64,000 bases of DNA from Lycocorax pyrrhopterus obiensis (lineage: Eukaryota; Chordata; Aves; Passeriformes; Paradisaeidae). The position numbers and the translations under genes are program-made. The stretch spans positions 134,419,200-134,483,199 of the forward strand of contig JACSVZ010000002.1 in assembly GCA_014706295.1 (NCBI GenBank), written 5' to 3'. Shown one piece after another: positions 10,499 through 23,969 of this stretch (the stretch's first letter is position 1; every line of letters begins with the position of its first letter). The notes beneath the pieces were generated by a model. It saw only the letters and a program-made list of their open reading frames with translations, searched no databases and was not told where the DNA came from.

Positions 10499-13400
10499 GT
10501 CCACCTTAATACACTTCATATGTTCGCACTGACCTATTAAAATGTAGATAAAGTGTAGAGGTTTGTTGTAATCCCTCTGTAAATATACAAAGCACTGAAA
10601 TTAAAAATACTTTCAGTTCTGCTCTGCTCTGTATCTATTAAAGAATTCTAGGTCGGGCGAATGACACTTACAGGGAAAAAAAGTTAAGTTTAACCCTCAC
10701 TGGGTTTAGTCAATTTTCTAAGACAATTGTGTTTCTTTAACAGTTTTCAGAGAGCTGTTTTACATCGTATATTGAAATTAGGGTTGCCAAATAGTAATCA
10801 GGAAAGGCAGTTCAGAAGGATAATAATTTTCTGTGTTTGGTGTCTAAACTAAGGTAACTTATTAAAAACCAGTGGGAGATGGTGACTGAACAATTCCAGA
10901 CTACCTTCTGTACTACTGTGTAGTTATCACGTGCATAACACCAATTTGCAAGTCTGTATGGGCCATACAGGCACCCCTTGTTATATGTGGAAACTTTCTT
11001 TGGGACATCCTCCTCAGAATAAGACTGTGCTAACTGCTTAAGAAACTATCTTAAAAAATGCCTTTGGTATTTGCTAGAGACAAATAAAAAATGCACAGAT
11101 AATAAACAGGATTGGAATATTCATGAAATTTAGAGGAATTTGGATCTGAGTTCCTGCACTAGTATTGTTGTTAAATAAATATCAGCCAACACTAATGTGG
11201 AGCACTTTGCACAATACTTCCCATGAAAGTAAGTGGTCTTCTAAATAACAATAATGCATCACTAAGAAAAACCATCACGGAGACCTATTTGCAAAAATAC
11301 TGAGTGCAAACACCTTCAGTGCTCATGCAATTGTGACCTGTATGACAACTGCGATGTCATTCTTAAAGAGCTGCCTGGAATATTTAGCCAGGCATCTGAC
11401 CTGCTCCCATGGAAGCTATTCCTACTCAAACTGCCAAACATCTTGCATCTGGAAAGAAACCACTGCATTTGAACCAATAAGTAATATCCCCTACAATAAA
11501 ATAGAAAAAATGAGAAATTCTTATCTCACTCTTAATTTTTTTATATATCCAATATAGAGAGAGAAAGAAAAAAAGGGAAGAATACAAAGCAAAGAGCAAA
11601 GCATCAATGTTACGGTTGCTTTGAGCAAAATCAGAATATCCTTCCACCTCTGAACTGTTCAGACCAACTTAGCACTTGTTTTTCTGCTGCTGAAAACCAA
11701 CTTCTTAGTTTGCTTTCCTCTTTGCATACAGAACTTCCCACAACTCACCACCACCACCAGAACTAATTCTGCTGTGGTTTATTACACTGTCTTTGCAATT
11801 ATTGTGAAATGTATTTCTAAGATACTTGCTCATCTAAGATCAGAGATGAAAAGGGAAGAAAACTGTAGGTTCAGACACTGATCTGAAGGGTTAGCAAAAA
11901 AGCAGCTATATTCCCTCTGAGGCAAAGTGAAAATACCAGAGCACAAACATGGCAACAATACATGCTTTTCTTGTAAGTAAAAAAGAGTACTTTATGAAAA
12001 GGGCCTCAGAGCAGCTGAAAGGGGGATAGCAAAGGTAGGTGTACAAAGGCTTTCTAGACTTTTAGTTCATATTTTCAAATATGAACACACATTTACACAA
12101 ATGCCTCATTCATTTTCTGCAGAGCATTTAAGCAACAGATTTATTCACATGCAAATGTGGAAAAGTGAGATTGCAAATTTACAATTGATGTTTTTCAGAT
12201 GAGGATTTCACAGAAGAGCTGGCTCACTTTGTTGCTGTTACATGGCCCCTTCCTGCTGGCTTGAGGTGACCTCCCCTTCTGTCCCCCTTCTTCCTGAGGG
12301 TTAATAGCCATCAAGACCTTCAAGAACCATGCAGAACTACCGGGCATCTTTGACATTTGCTTGTTTGTCTCCAGCTTAGTTCCCTACCACAGCACCTGCC
12401 TCTCAGTCCCCCTGCCTCAGGCCCCAAATGGATGGATGACGGGCAACGTGCGATTGTCAGGTGTCACAGCAGGGAGGAGTGGCAGCAGCCAGAGCGTCTC
12501 CTACCAGAACACTGCACTCAGGCTTCCTTGCTAAAGAGAATCAACTCCCCCTGCCCATGCACTGTCCGCATCTGTGCTGTAGGAGTAGCGCCTCTGAGAC
12601 ATCGTGTGTCCAAACACGTGGGGTGTCACACAGAGGCAAGGAAGGGATGGCAGGACTCAGGTGGAAGCCCAGGAACTATTCTGTCACTCCTAGTTTGCAG
12701 CCTTTCCAGCACACAAGGAGACACAGAAAGGGATTCATGAATTGTGATGGGATGCACTTACATATTTTCAAGGGCTCCTTGAAATGGCAGCAGCTCTGTT
12801 GGCTACATAGAAACTCAGCAAGCTTTAGGGCTGCTCTGGCTGACCCCAGAGTCAGAGCTATTCACCAGGGTCCCTAACTAGAACCACAGACATTCCCAGT
12901 CCTGTAACACAGGGACCAGCAAGGTCAGCTTGCTGTTTCCCCAAACACACGGCAAAGTCGTCTTGACAAACACATCGGACCAACCAGGCCAGGTTCAGTA
13001 TACATTCCTCCCTGACACACTCATGGTTCCCTGCATACACAGGCAGAAGTGCAACAACCAGTACTGAAAAAATCTTTCTTCCAGATCTACAGATTATTCC
13101 ACTTAATTCCACATTGCAATTTCATAAGGAATTCCATTTTATCTAAGGAAAACAGATTCAGAAATAAAAAGAGTTTTTATTTTCTGAAGTTCCCTATTCC
13201 TATTAAGGTGTTTTTCTTTTCAAAAACAAACCAACCAACCAGCCAAACAAGACATCCTGCTCAAGAGTTTCAGTGGTTTGACGTCTTATACCTGATTTGA
13301 TAAATGTACAGTTTATTATTCCAGTACCATGTGATCTACGTGACATGTCCCAGCTTTGCAAGAACTGAAAATTTCAGTGAGGTGAGGAAAAAATAGTTCT

Positions 13401-16400
13401 CACAGTTCAGTCAAAGTCACTGTGGGTATTTCTGCAGGATCTTACATTATATTCTACAGATAAAATCTAAATGATTTGCCCAGGATTGCACAGTTGCTCA
13501 ACCAGAAACTGACTAGGGATGTGTTTAAAAGTCTCTTTATTTTCCTAAGACCACTTCCTCCATCACAATGATTCATTTTGTATTCCTTGAACTTTTTGTT
13601 CCATGTAATAGGCAAGGGATGGATCCAGAGGCTTCCTTCCTAGACCATGCAAAGTCTCATATCCATTGTTTATTTAACAGCCATGCAAAATACTGTAGCT
13701 CACTATGTAATCAATCCTACAAGGCAAAATAAATGGGAATTCAACATCCAGATAAAGGTTACATTCACATGATATTGGTTCCTATATCTAGAATTAATGC
13801 AATTTAGTGGCTTTTATCAATACATATGCATGCTCCGAGTTCAATTATAAATACTAGGAAACCAAAATCTATTTCTCTTTCTTTAGATTTCTGCTGCAAT
13901 GTGTGTTATTGCTGCAGATGAGTTGCAATAAAGTTGCATCATGTCACACACAGTACTTGGCATAACTCCAACTCAGCTTCCTCGGTGTATATGGGAAATC
14001 AGTGCAGACTGGCTTCTGAGTACAGGAATAATGAGCAAGATTTTCTCTCCCAGTAAACCAATAGTAGAGCACAAAATATTTATTCTTAGTGTAGCACATT
14101 CCAAAGAACCTCATTCTATCTATATAAATGCTAGAAAATAAAATGGGATCTCAAGTCCCAGAACCCTGACTTGTGTGCTAATGCTTCTCCAGTTACTTTA
14201 GTGGACATGGTCCCATTTATTCATAGTGCTGAGACCAGAACTGGATGGAAGATACTGCCTGACCCTATAAAATCCAGATGGCATTGAAAGCAGGTGAAGG
14301 GGAAGACTCACTTACCATGCAATAACACTTTCTCCTACTACCTGTATGCTTTCTTTTCTTGCTCTCCAGGGAACAAGCAAGTAATAATCTCAGATAAATT
14401 TCTCCTCAGGACTGAAGTTTGTATACTCACATGTGCATACTTAAGGCATGATCCCACATAATGCTGCTTGCCAGACTCTTCCTTCAAAGGAACACAGTGA
14501 TGGATGTTCAGTCACACTGCAGCCCCAGCTCTTCCAGCATTTGATTTCACACCTGAGAACAAGTAAACAGCTGGGAGCATTAACAGAGCGGCAAAAAGCA
14601 GCTTTTAGGAGAAAATGGTGGTTTACAGAAACATGTGAGCTACGGTTTATGCTGTACAACCTGTCTGAATTTTGTCTTGCACAGAGGCTTTCTTGGATTC
14701 TTTCCGATATATTGGCAGATGAGAGAGGTAGATGTTTCCGAAAAGCTTATTTTCATTATGTGGGAAAATCAAGTCGTTCTTATATTCATTAGCAATCTTT
14801 GAGCTTATGCATGTAGAGACAAAGCACATAGATTAATTCTGTTGAACTTGCTCTCATTCCCTGGGGAAGGAGGGAATGCTACAAGCATCCTCTTGTTATC
14901 TGTTTAGGGTAAGTTTTGTCCCTGATTTTCAAAATTTCTGGATACTTGAGTTATTTTTAAAGACCGACCCCCAACCCTATCAAAGAGGAGGATACACAGT
15001 AATGGAACACAGTGGGCATGTGGTTTCTGTTTCAAAAGGATAAAAATACATGCCCTAATATAAAATGCCTGATGAGAAGTCCAACAGTGATCTTCCACTG
15101 TAAATCCTAGGCAAAACCAAACAACTGTCTGGTTTTAAAAGAAAGATATTTTGTATGCCTACAGCCATTTCAGTGCTATCATGTGAATGTGCCTTCTGTT
15201 GCAAATTAATTGAAAGTGCAGTTTGGTGGAAATTGTTTATCAGCAGTGTTGTTTGGTTGAATGGTTTACTTATTCTGTGAATTATCTCTGTGTCTTAACA
15301 CTCACCAGGGAAAATACAGGGGACAAACAACATCCATTGGTGCGTTACCTTCAGCTCCTGACTTAATTTAACATGTAGCCTCAAGTGCAGTGCTACATGT
15401 GCATCTGTTCTTGAGGTCACAAAGCAGGAACCACAATAGTGTGATTTGCCTATGAAAGGAATAATTGCAATCCCCTAGTCAAGTGTAAATGAAAAAGATC
15501 ATTCTAAATACTGGTAAAAATTGAACGCTTAACAACAAAAAACCCACTGAAGTTTCTTCAGACTCTATGGACTAGGAAATTAGAATCTTTCCTTTGGAGT
15601 CTTAACTCTCAAACCCTTAAGATTAAAGCATTCTTCCCTAATGGAAAGCAAAATTCTGATTCAGGTGCTTAAAAAGCCTTGTTCATGAGGAGCACTAGAT
15701 ACACAATTGTTAGAGACACAGGACAAAATATTGGTGGCAAAATCCCTTACATTATCCATAGAAGAAACAGGAGATCTACCCACCCTTCCTGGGCAGGATG
15801 TTCCTGTGAGCTCAGTCTTTCTGTCCTATCAGAAAGTCTTTTCCTCACAGGCGTCTCTGTAGCTCAGACCTTTCAACTCAGCAACTGCCGCAAAGAGAGA
15901 AATGGTGCCACTGACAAGGATGGTCAGAGCATTTGGAGGTGAGCCCCAGATATAAATCCTTCTGCTGCCTGATATGGAGAGAGGCAGGAATCAGACTCTC
16001 ATCTTTTTGGGTTTGTATATTCACAGCAAAGCATGAGTTCACATTCAGATTTCTTTTGCTGGTTGAGGCACACAAGCCAGACTCACCATCAACCTCAGTG
16101 ACACCCTGAGCCACCAGCTGTGAAACTCAGTCTTTGCTGCCCTATGACATATTTAAAATTAAAAAGTAAAAAATTCTCTTTCACATAGAAAAGGACGTAA
16201 ATCCAGGTCAGTTCTCAGTATTTATGTTATGCAAGAACTTAACTATCTGGCTAAAGTACATGTAGAAAAAATATAGCCCTACTACTTAAACGTAGATAGG
16301 TTTCTCTGATTAAGACTGATTGTCCTAAATTTTTTACCTAGAATAGACTTAAATAAAATCTTCCACAGGAAATTAATTTTATTGGATATAATTCTGTGGT

Positions 16401-18251
16401 AGAAGTGATGAACATCAGCTTTTTCTCTTGAGATTCTGTGGAGCTCTGATTAACTTCTACATATTAAAAAAAGCCTGCAAATCAAAGGGACTAGAAAAAA
16501 ATGGCCTAGAAGAGATGTAATCTGTACATCAAGAGGCAAAGACAAAAAAGTTGTAGAGAATGCACCATATCTTCATTTTGCAAGTTTCTGTGAAAAACCT
16601 GGTATTACCACTTTCCTAGAGCAGTCATAGCACATCTTCTGCATTCAGTCAAAAGAAGGATAAAACCCATAATTCAACAAGCTAATAGTTAATTATGTGT
16701 TAATTATAACTGTCTTTTGATTCAGCTGTAAACTGGGAGAATGAGATTAAGAGTTTAGATTGCTATTCTTGTTTGACTCCAACTTTAAAACAGTTAAATT
16801 GTTTTATATGTCTGTTTAAAAGGAGAATATGACAAATGCAATGATGTTTTCAAAATGTATTTAATTTTAAATGAGACATTGAATGCCAAGAGTGAGCAAT
16901 CTCAATTTTGCAGCTCTTTGGTTTCTCACCCATGTTGTATTTTTCATTAATGGCAAAATTCAACTCCATGTGCTCTCTCACCATTCATCCAGCTTAGTTT
17001 AACTTTTTGGCCAGAGTTTGACTCTAACAGGAGTAGGAGAAGCCAATAGTAAGGATATTACCCAATGCAGGCAGCCCAGTCTTCCAGCATTCAGGATCAC
17101 CTTGTTGGTACTTGTTCTGGAGAGGACAAATAGTAAGAAAGGAAGCAGAGAGCAGAACATGAACAATATAGATGTTTTTGACGTGGACAATAGCAAGATT
17201 CATAGCATAGGCAACCTAGCTTGGAAGCTACACAATTCCCAGCTGAGAGAAAACACTTTAAATGCAGTAAATGGAACAAACCCAAAAATACTGACAATGT
17301 TCTTCTAGAACCTGCTGAAAGACAACACAAAGTTGCATTTCTGTTGAAACTACAGGAAATATAAGCTCACTATGACTATGTGAACCTATCGCAAGTCTGA
17401 CAAGTTCAGATTTTGCAAAAAAAAAGGTCCTTAAAATCTTACTGTTTTCTCTGTAAGAGAGTCAGAATGTGGAGTTCTTTCTCCTACAGGACCAATAGAT
17501 TATATATCTATATTACTACATGCATTTTCAGGAATTAAGTCAAATATTGATGCAATACTTTGGTAGCAAGACTGCCATATTGGACTTCCATCTATCTAGG
17601 CCCTTGCAGTCCCTAAGACCACGACAGCTTCCTTACACTCAATCTATTTATTAACTCATTCCAAGCAGCTAAGAGTTAGGTATTGGGTGACAGATATAGC
17701 AGAGAAAAAGGCAGGAAAAGGCCACCAGGAATCTGAGGTATAAGAGGTAAATAAACAGCAGTGTAGCCATGGAAAGGGAGAGGCACAGAGAGACAGTCTG
17801 GAATTAGGAATTGCAAGTATTTCTTATTTAAGAAGGTGATTTATAAATAAAATATCTCTTATATTTTATAGTGCACTTTTCTTCCCACACCTATTATTTA
17901 TTTTTGCAAACAGCTTCTGGTTTCACATTCCATATGTGTATACAAGGCACAGACTTGGCTTTCTGTGTGACATTCTGGCAGCATCCCCATAATACCAAAA
18001 TTCATCATTAACTAACTAGAAACCTCAATCAACCGGTCAAAATTATTTTAAGAGACCAATCAGCTTCTCCCCAACTGTACATGTCATTTTTAATTAGGAA
18101 ACAAGAAGCAGGACAACACAAATAAATAGCAGTGAGGCAAGAGGCTAGCTATGGTTTGTGAGCAGCTTTCTGTGGAATCGCACCAGCAAGGCACGCCAGC
18201 TGCACCGCACTAAATAGCCGCACTCCATCCACGTGTCACACATCTTGGATG

Positions 18252-18294
18252 AAGTATAGGATGCTCCCATCCTATACTTAGACAGCAAGCTGTC
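18252..18294. repeat. Two adjacent perfect hairpins
   Basis: AAGTATAGGATG (18252-18263) pairs exactly with 18268-18279 around a CTCC loop. One base later GACAGC (18281-18286) pairs with GCTGTC (18289-18294) around AA. The first hairpin has 12 bp of perfect stem; the pair forms a compact tandem stem-loop. Confidence 0.85.
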
Positions 18295-21200
18295 ATAATT
18301 TTATGTGGGGGAAACATTTTATCAAAAATTGGCTCTGATTAATTGGCCTATTAGAATCAAGTCATTAATAGAAGTCAGAGACAGTATTTTTGAACAGAGC
18401 TGGAAAACAGAAATAGGAATCCGTGTCCTGGGGACTGGAGTATTCCTAGTACCGAGGCCCAGGCATCGTACTGCATGTCTCCAACCAGCCCCATGGCGCA
18501 GACTTCTCCATGTCACACTACAGTCACAGGGAAGGAGTGCTACCTTCCCCTCAGAGATTCCCTCTAGCCCTTTTGTACAACCTGCTCTGGCACACATGCC
18601 CAGTGTTGTGTGCAAAACTCACTCCACAGGATGCTGTAGGATTGTGGTTCCCTGCAGAAAGCAGGTGTAGCCACGCTGTTTGCGATTGGCACCTACAGCA
18701 GGCAGATAGAACATAGGTACCATGCTTCTATTCACACTGAAGATCTCAAAATGCCCAGTCACTAAGCCATAAAAATGGAGATAATAAATCAAATTACAAA
18801 TATCTTTGGGTTCCCCTAATGCCAGTGGTCGTATAAATGCTGAAGCAACTGTATTGAATCCAAACAACGTGTTTATAAGTATAATGAGATTTGCAGCCAG
18901 TTCTTCAGCCACTTCAGTGAACACAGTACAGTGTAGGACGTGTGACATCTGATACTTCTGCTGCTGGTGTATCCCTTGGAAAACCAGCTCTGAAAAATGA
19001 GCACCAGAGCCTGGACTGTGTCCTCAGGAACATGTGTGCTCAGGCACCAGTCCACTGGAGCATCAGTAGCCTGAGAGCTTCATTTCAGCTCATATTATAT
19101 GAACAGAACATAAAATGATTTGAAGTGCAATATTTAAAAATGAACATTTTTTTCTCTGTGTACAGCACTCACTGTACATCTCAGATACATTAACCCAGGG
19201 TACTCAAATGACCCAGTGCCTCCAATAGTGTGTAACTCAAAGATGAACTCTTAATTCATTTTGATCACCATAAACCCATCAGCACATTACTAGACATTCA
19301 ACTACTGTATGCCAATAAAAATGTTGTTTAAACTCTTAACTGCCTGTTTAAAGCAGTAATTATTCCCCAAGATCAACACCTTCAAAATTACTGCCACAGG
19401 GCATAGATAAATATTAACCTTGGCTCTTAGGGAGTGTTGGGCTCATGACCTGGGACATACCTCACTCTTGGTAGTTTAGGGTTTTCTCCTCTGGTTTGTC
19501 ATTGAGACGTTGTACAATTCTTAGGGGAAAAAAAAGTCAAAACCATTATTCTGTTTTTAGCATCCTTGGTGTAACCTTCTAACTCAGAATGTGGAGCTTT
19601 CTAACTGCAACTTTCTCTGCATATTTCCTGTGAAATAATTAAACCCCATCCTTCAGATAAGTTAAAAATAATCTTGGTGTAATGATGAAGACTGGGTGGG
19701 ACACGACTTGTAGAAATTTACATTTTTCCTTCTAAAAGGATGAGCACCCTTCTCCTGTTTGGAGACTGTGCTCAACAGATGCCCACTGAACATTTATCAG
19801 CCAGGCATGACCAGACAGGTCCCAGAGCAAGAGCCAGGTTTGTGGCACTTAGTTGATTTGAGCTGCAACTGCTGGAACAAGAGAGCAGGAGGCAGAGAAG
19901 AAATACAGTAAGCAGGAGAGTAGATAGGTCTGTATTACTGTTAGAAAAGTACTTTACATCCCTTGTATAAAAGGTAAAAAAATCAGGTGTTTATAAAATG
20001 TCATGTATTCAGTCATTTCAGTAATTTATACAACACTGTTATTGTACTATATAAAAAGTACCATCTGGCCAATAACAGTTTTTACATAGAAAATCATTAT
20101 TTGAAAACAAGTGGCTAAATGAGGACAAATTTAACCATCAAAATTCTAAGTACAGCTTTGAAGATGTAAACCAGATCCAAGCAAGCCAGGCTCTCCGGAA
20201 TTTTTTTGCATGATATAATCTTGCTCTTTAGATTCTGAAGTGTATGAAAGAAATATCCTGTACACAGATTTTTCATGTGCCCTAGCTACACACGCATCCA
20301 AGTCTGAAGTGCCATGAACTCAGGTTCCCTTCATTCCCTACCCCACATGACACTAAGTGGCTGGGACCACTTATAAGGGATGAAGTGCAGAGCGCAGTGA
20401 CATCTGATGTGGCTCTGCTTACTCCATCCTTTGTCAATCTGCTTCTGCAAGTTCTCTATTGCTCATTTGGTATTTTTAAATACATTTTTTGGTAAATATA
20501 GAACCATCACTCTGAATGCTGCCATAGGCTGTAAGCAAGTATAAACTCACCATTCCTAAAATACACGTTAAGGTAGTTGGACATGCAGAGCAAGGCTGTG
20601 CATCTGAAGGCACTCCCTGTGCACCTCTCTGGAGGAAGGGAGGCTGTCAGGCTTTGTCTAGTACAGCAGACAGAAAAGTCTATAGGAAATGAGGAACGCT
20701 GGGGAACTTGCAAAGTCATTAGTATGTTGCCATCATACTGGTTTTCTTGCTTTTTTGATATAAATTGCACATACTATTTATGTTTTGCTGGGGCCTGTCA
20801 ATGTGCGAGGTATAAGCATTAGGAGGTGCCACTTTTTCTACCCAGTGCTGCTCATGAGAGAAAGAAAATGCATATCACTCTTTCAAAATTTCTATAGCAG
20901 GCACTGTCAACAATTTAAATTGTGAAAATTGCTTTGTGCCATGCTGTTTTCATGCTACCTGTGGCAAGCGAGATTTTCTTTTTTCAACAGCATAAGAAAG
21001 GTCCTGAAGACTTGAATGGGAGCATAAGCAAACATAACACAGATCAGAAGTGATACTAAATACTCTAAAGCAAAGCAATCTCTCAATTAACAAAATGTGA
21101 AGGAAACGAAATATCAGCATAGTTACTATTTTCATTGCATTGTTCCTTTAGATTATCCCATTCTCTCTGTTTTCTGCAACACTTTCAAAGTTTAAACTTC

Positions 21201-23283
21201 CTTTCCTCAGCCTTTCTCAGAGTATCTTTCTGCCATACCATTTACCAGAATTAGATCCTAGGAAGTATATCATTCCTAGAAGTGCAGGACCTCAGACAGA
21301 AGGGGGAATCTAAAACCTGAAGAAGCCCAGGAATATTCGCTTATAGATCCTAAACAAAAAAAGAAATTCTTCATCTAATACTTTTTCTCATGTTTTTTTC
21401 AATTAGCACATGATTGAAACATTTAGCTGAGAATATCATGCAAAGATGAGAAGTGGCTTCACCTTTGCATAAGACACTAGGCAAAACAAAGAATATTTGA
21501 ACTCAGTAGACAGATCAGGACTGATGGGAAGATTTCAGCTGCACAGTGCAGTCCTCTTTATTGACACAATGTAAAAGACTCAGTTCAGACTGTAATCCAC
21601 ATAATTTACAGAAAGACAACCATCTGGCATCCGAACAGCCAGCGATCTGCTCTGAGTCACTTTTCAGTCAAACCATAGTGATGCAAAGTGCTTGAGCAGC
21701 AGGTTTGAAGCTACCTGTACTAAATGGTTTAGAACACCTTGGCAAGACAGGCTGCTGCAAATAATCGGATCTTCCTCTGCACACTGACAAAATTCCATGG
21801 CAAGTTCAAGATCTTGGTCAATTTGACTAATGCGTTGTGTGAACATTGCCCAAGATATCTAACTGATCTTCTAAAGATCATGGCTGATAAACGTCTTCAA
21901 GTGTAAAGGAGCTCAAAAGTAAAAGGCCTTCTTTTATGGGAAAGAAGCTGGTTCCCTGTGTTTAGTGCAGTCAAAGACTTCCAAAGATGGAAAGTACCTT
22001 ACAAGTTTCTAATTCCAGATGGAAGGCACATTTCTCTGCAAAGTATTTAAGCAACATAAATGCATGTATGGCCTTTTTCTTTGTTTTTTGCCTTTATTTT
22101 GGTTGGGTTATGGGTTTTTGGTTTGTTGGTTTGGGGGTTTTTTGTTTGTTTGTTATGCCTTAAAACCTACTTATTTGTCAAAAGCTCTGTGCAAATGCTA
22201 CTTATACGTCACAAAGGCAGGAGATGAGTATTATGATTCTCCAATCTAAACAATACTCTGATGATGTGCAACATCCCTTAAGAAAGGAGAAAGAAACAAA
22301 TAAGAGAAAGGAAATATAACTAGGCTGAAATTTTGCAATAGGTTCTGTTATAATCAACTAGTGTATTTTCATATACATAAATATTTCCTCAGATGAGCGA
22401 AAAATAGTAGTGTTAGATGAAATTGGAGGTCAGGAAGCTACTGGGAAGCTGGGGTGAGATTCACGTCTAATCTCCCATTGGTGGGAGACTTCCACTGGTG
22501 GGGGATTTATAAGAGAAGAAGAGGGTTTTTGCAAGTATGTTGCCTGTGTATATCAGAACCTCTATATGCAGATGAATATCATAGCAAAGCAGTTCTCATT
22601 AATGTTAAATCACTACCACCCTTCTTTTTCAAAAAGGTAAAAGAAAACTGAAGTGAGAACGTGATGCTTGTGGGTAGTTTGGCCCAGAAAAAAAATATCA
22701 TATGCTTTGTAGTACGAGAGTCTTTTCTAAACATAGAAGTTTTGAGCTAAATTGATTATGATGGGAAAATCATTATTAGAATCCACACAAAAAGAGAAAT
22801 CTAATAACAGAAAGTGGCAGTCCATTGTTTAGCTCTTCACCCTGATTTAATAACCAAAGAAAAGGACAAGGATGACCCATGATAGGACCTCTTACACAGA
22901 TTCTACTACTAGTAAAAAAACTCATTAAGTAGTTAAAAAAGATTAAGGTAGGTAAGCTGCATTTAAGCAGATACAAAATTGAACAAGATACTCATACATT
23001 ATCTTTCATGTTCACGTAAAATTTAAGTGATGCAGTGGAGGCATATTTATAATTTTACTCTGGAAAAAAATAGCTCAAAATTAAATCCCCTCTAGAATAT
23101 CCATTCTTGTAGGAGAGGCTACTTCAAAAAAACAGTTTCAGTTCCCATGCATCTATACAGGCTTTTGGAATATGTTTCAAACCAGAGGAAGTCTCAGTCA
23201 CTGCAGCAAAGCCAAGTCCAGATTGCCAGAAGTTAATTTGATCTCTACAGCACTGTCACTAGTAAATTTTTGCTATAAATTTG
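18295..23283. other. Intergenic DNA, no gene recognised
   Basis: This block holds scattered short open frames only, the longest about 120 codons near 18.3-18.7 kb, none with a recognisable domain. A T/G-rich low-complexity tract lies at about 22.07-22.16 kb. Nothing else was identified. Confidence 0.55.
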
Positions 23284-23690
23284 AATCATAGAATCGTTTA
23301 GGTTGGAAAAAAACCTCTAGGAACATAAAGTTACCCCCGCACTGTCAAGTCCACCACTAAACCACGTTTCTGAGTGCCATGTCCGCACATCTTTTGTATA
23401 CATCCAGGATGGTGACTCAGCCATTTCCCTGGGCAGCCTGTTCCAATGCTTGACAGTACTTTCAGTGAAGAAAGTTTTCTTAACATCCAGTCTAAACCTC
23501 CACTGGTGCAACATGAAGCCATTTCCTCTCATCCTATTTCTTGTTACCTGGGAGAAGAGACTGAGCCCCACCTCGCTACAACCTGCTTTCAGGTAGTTGT
23601 AGACAGCGATAAGGCCCCCTTCGAATCTGTTTTTCTCCAGACTAAACACCCCCAGCTCCCTCAGCCACTCCTCATGAGACTCGAAACAGA
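23284..23690 (-). mobile_element. CR1 fragment, reverse orientation
   Basis: The CR1 3' end (AATCATAGAATCG on the plus strand) is at 23284, and the element runs to about 23690 on the minus strand. The translated minus strand shows the end of the ORF2 protein: [20 protein letters not shown], then [13 protein letters not shown], then KHWNRLP. The 5' end is truncated immediately next to the GC-rich island described below. Confidence 0.95.
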
Positions 23691-23767
23691 CGCTTGAAAT
23701 TCCTGTTATATTCTGATCCAGTAAGGTGGGCGTATGTTACAAGGACAGTGACAAAGCGATTCTTTCC

Positions 23768-23969
23768 CACCGCGCGAGTAGCTCCTAAGGCTGATAAGCT
23801 GCTGATGCGCCTCTCGTTAGCTGCCGAGGTGCTCCGGGGGACGCCTTTCCCCGCGCCCGCTGCCGGCCCCGCTCCGGCCCCGGCGATCCCAGCGGGGGCT
23901 GCGGGCGGAGCGCGGGCCCCCCCTGCCGGCGGCGCCCCGCGCTGCCCGAGGGACCGGAACGGGCTGGGC
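23768..23969. promoter_or_regulatory. Small CpG island
   Basis: This 200-bp segment is very GC-rich with many CpG dinucleotides (for example CCGCGCGAG, CCCCGCGCCC, GGCGGCGCCCCGCG), in sharp contrast to AT-rich surroundings. It sits between a CR1 fragment and the minisatellite. It may be a promoter of an unannotated non-coding transcript, or just the GC-rich seed of the repeat array. No transcript can be assigned from the sequence. Confidence 0.6.

Larger units (their letters stand above)
10041..18251. other. Upstream intergenic DNA, no gene recognised
   Basis: This is unique, mostly AT-rich DNA above ANGPT1. The part closest to 10.1 kb should contain the ANGPT1 distal leader and promoter. 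A GC-richer patch at about 12.23-12.88 kb has overlapping open frames of 127 and 138 codons on the plus strand, but neither resembles a known protein and they overlap each other in different frames. No repeat family was recognised in this block. Confidence 0.6.

Noticed and set aside
12357..12877. Two overlapping open frames of 127 and 138 codons
   Set aside because: They overlap in different frames within a GC-richer patch and neither resembles a known protein.
18305..18948. Overlapping open frames of about 100-120 codons on both strands
   Set aside because: Mutually overlapping, no domain and no splice context; chance frames.
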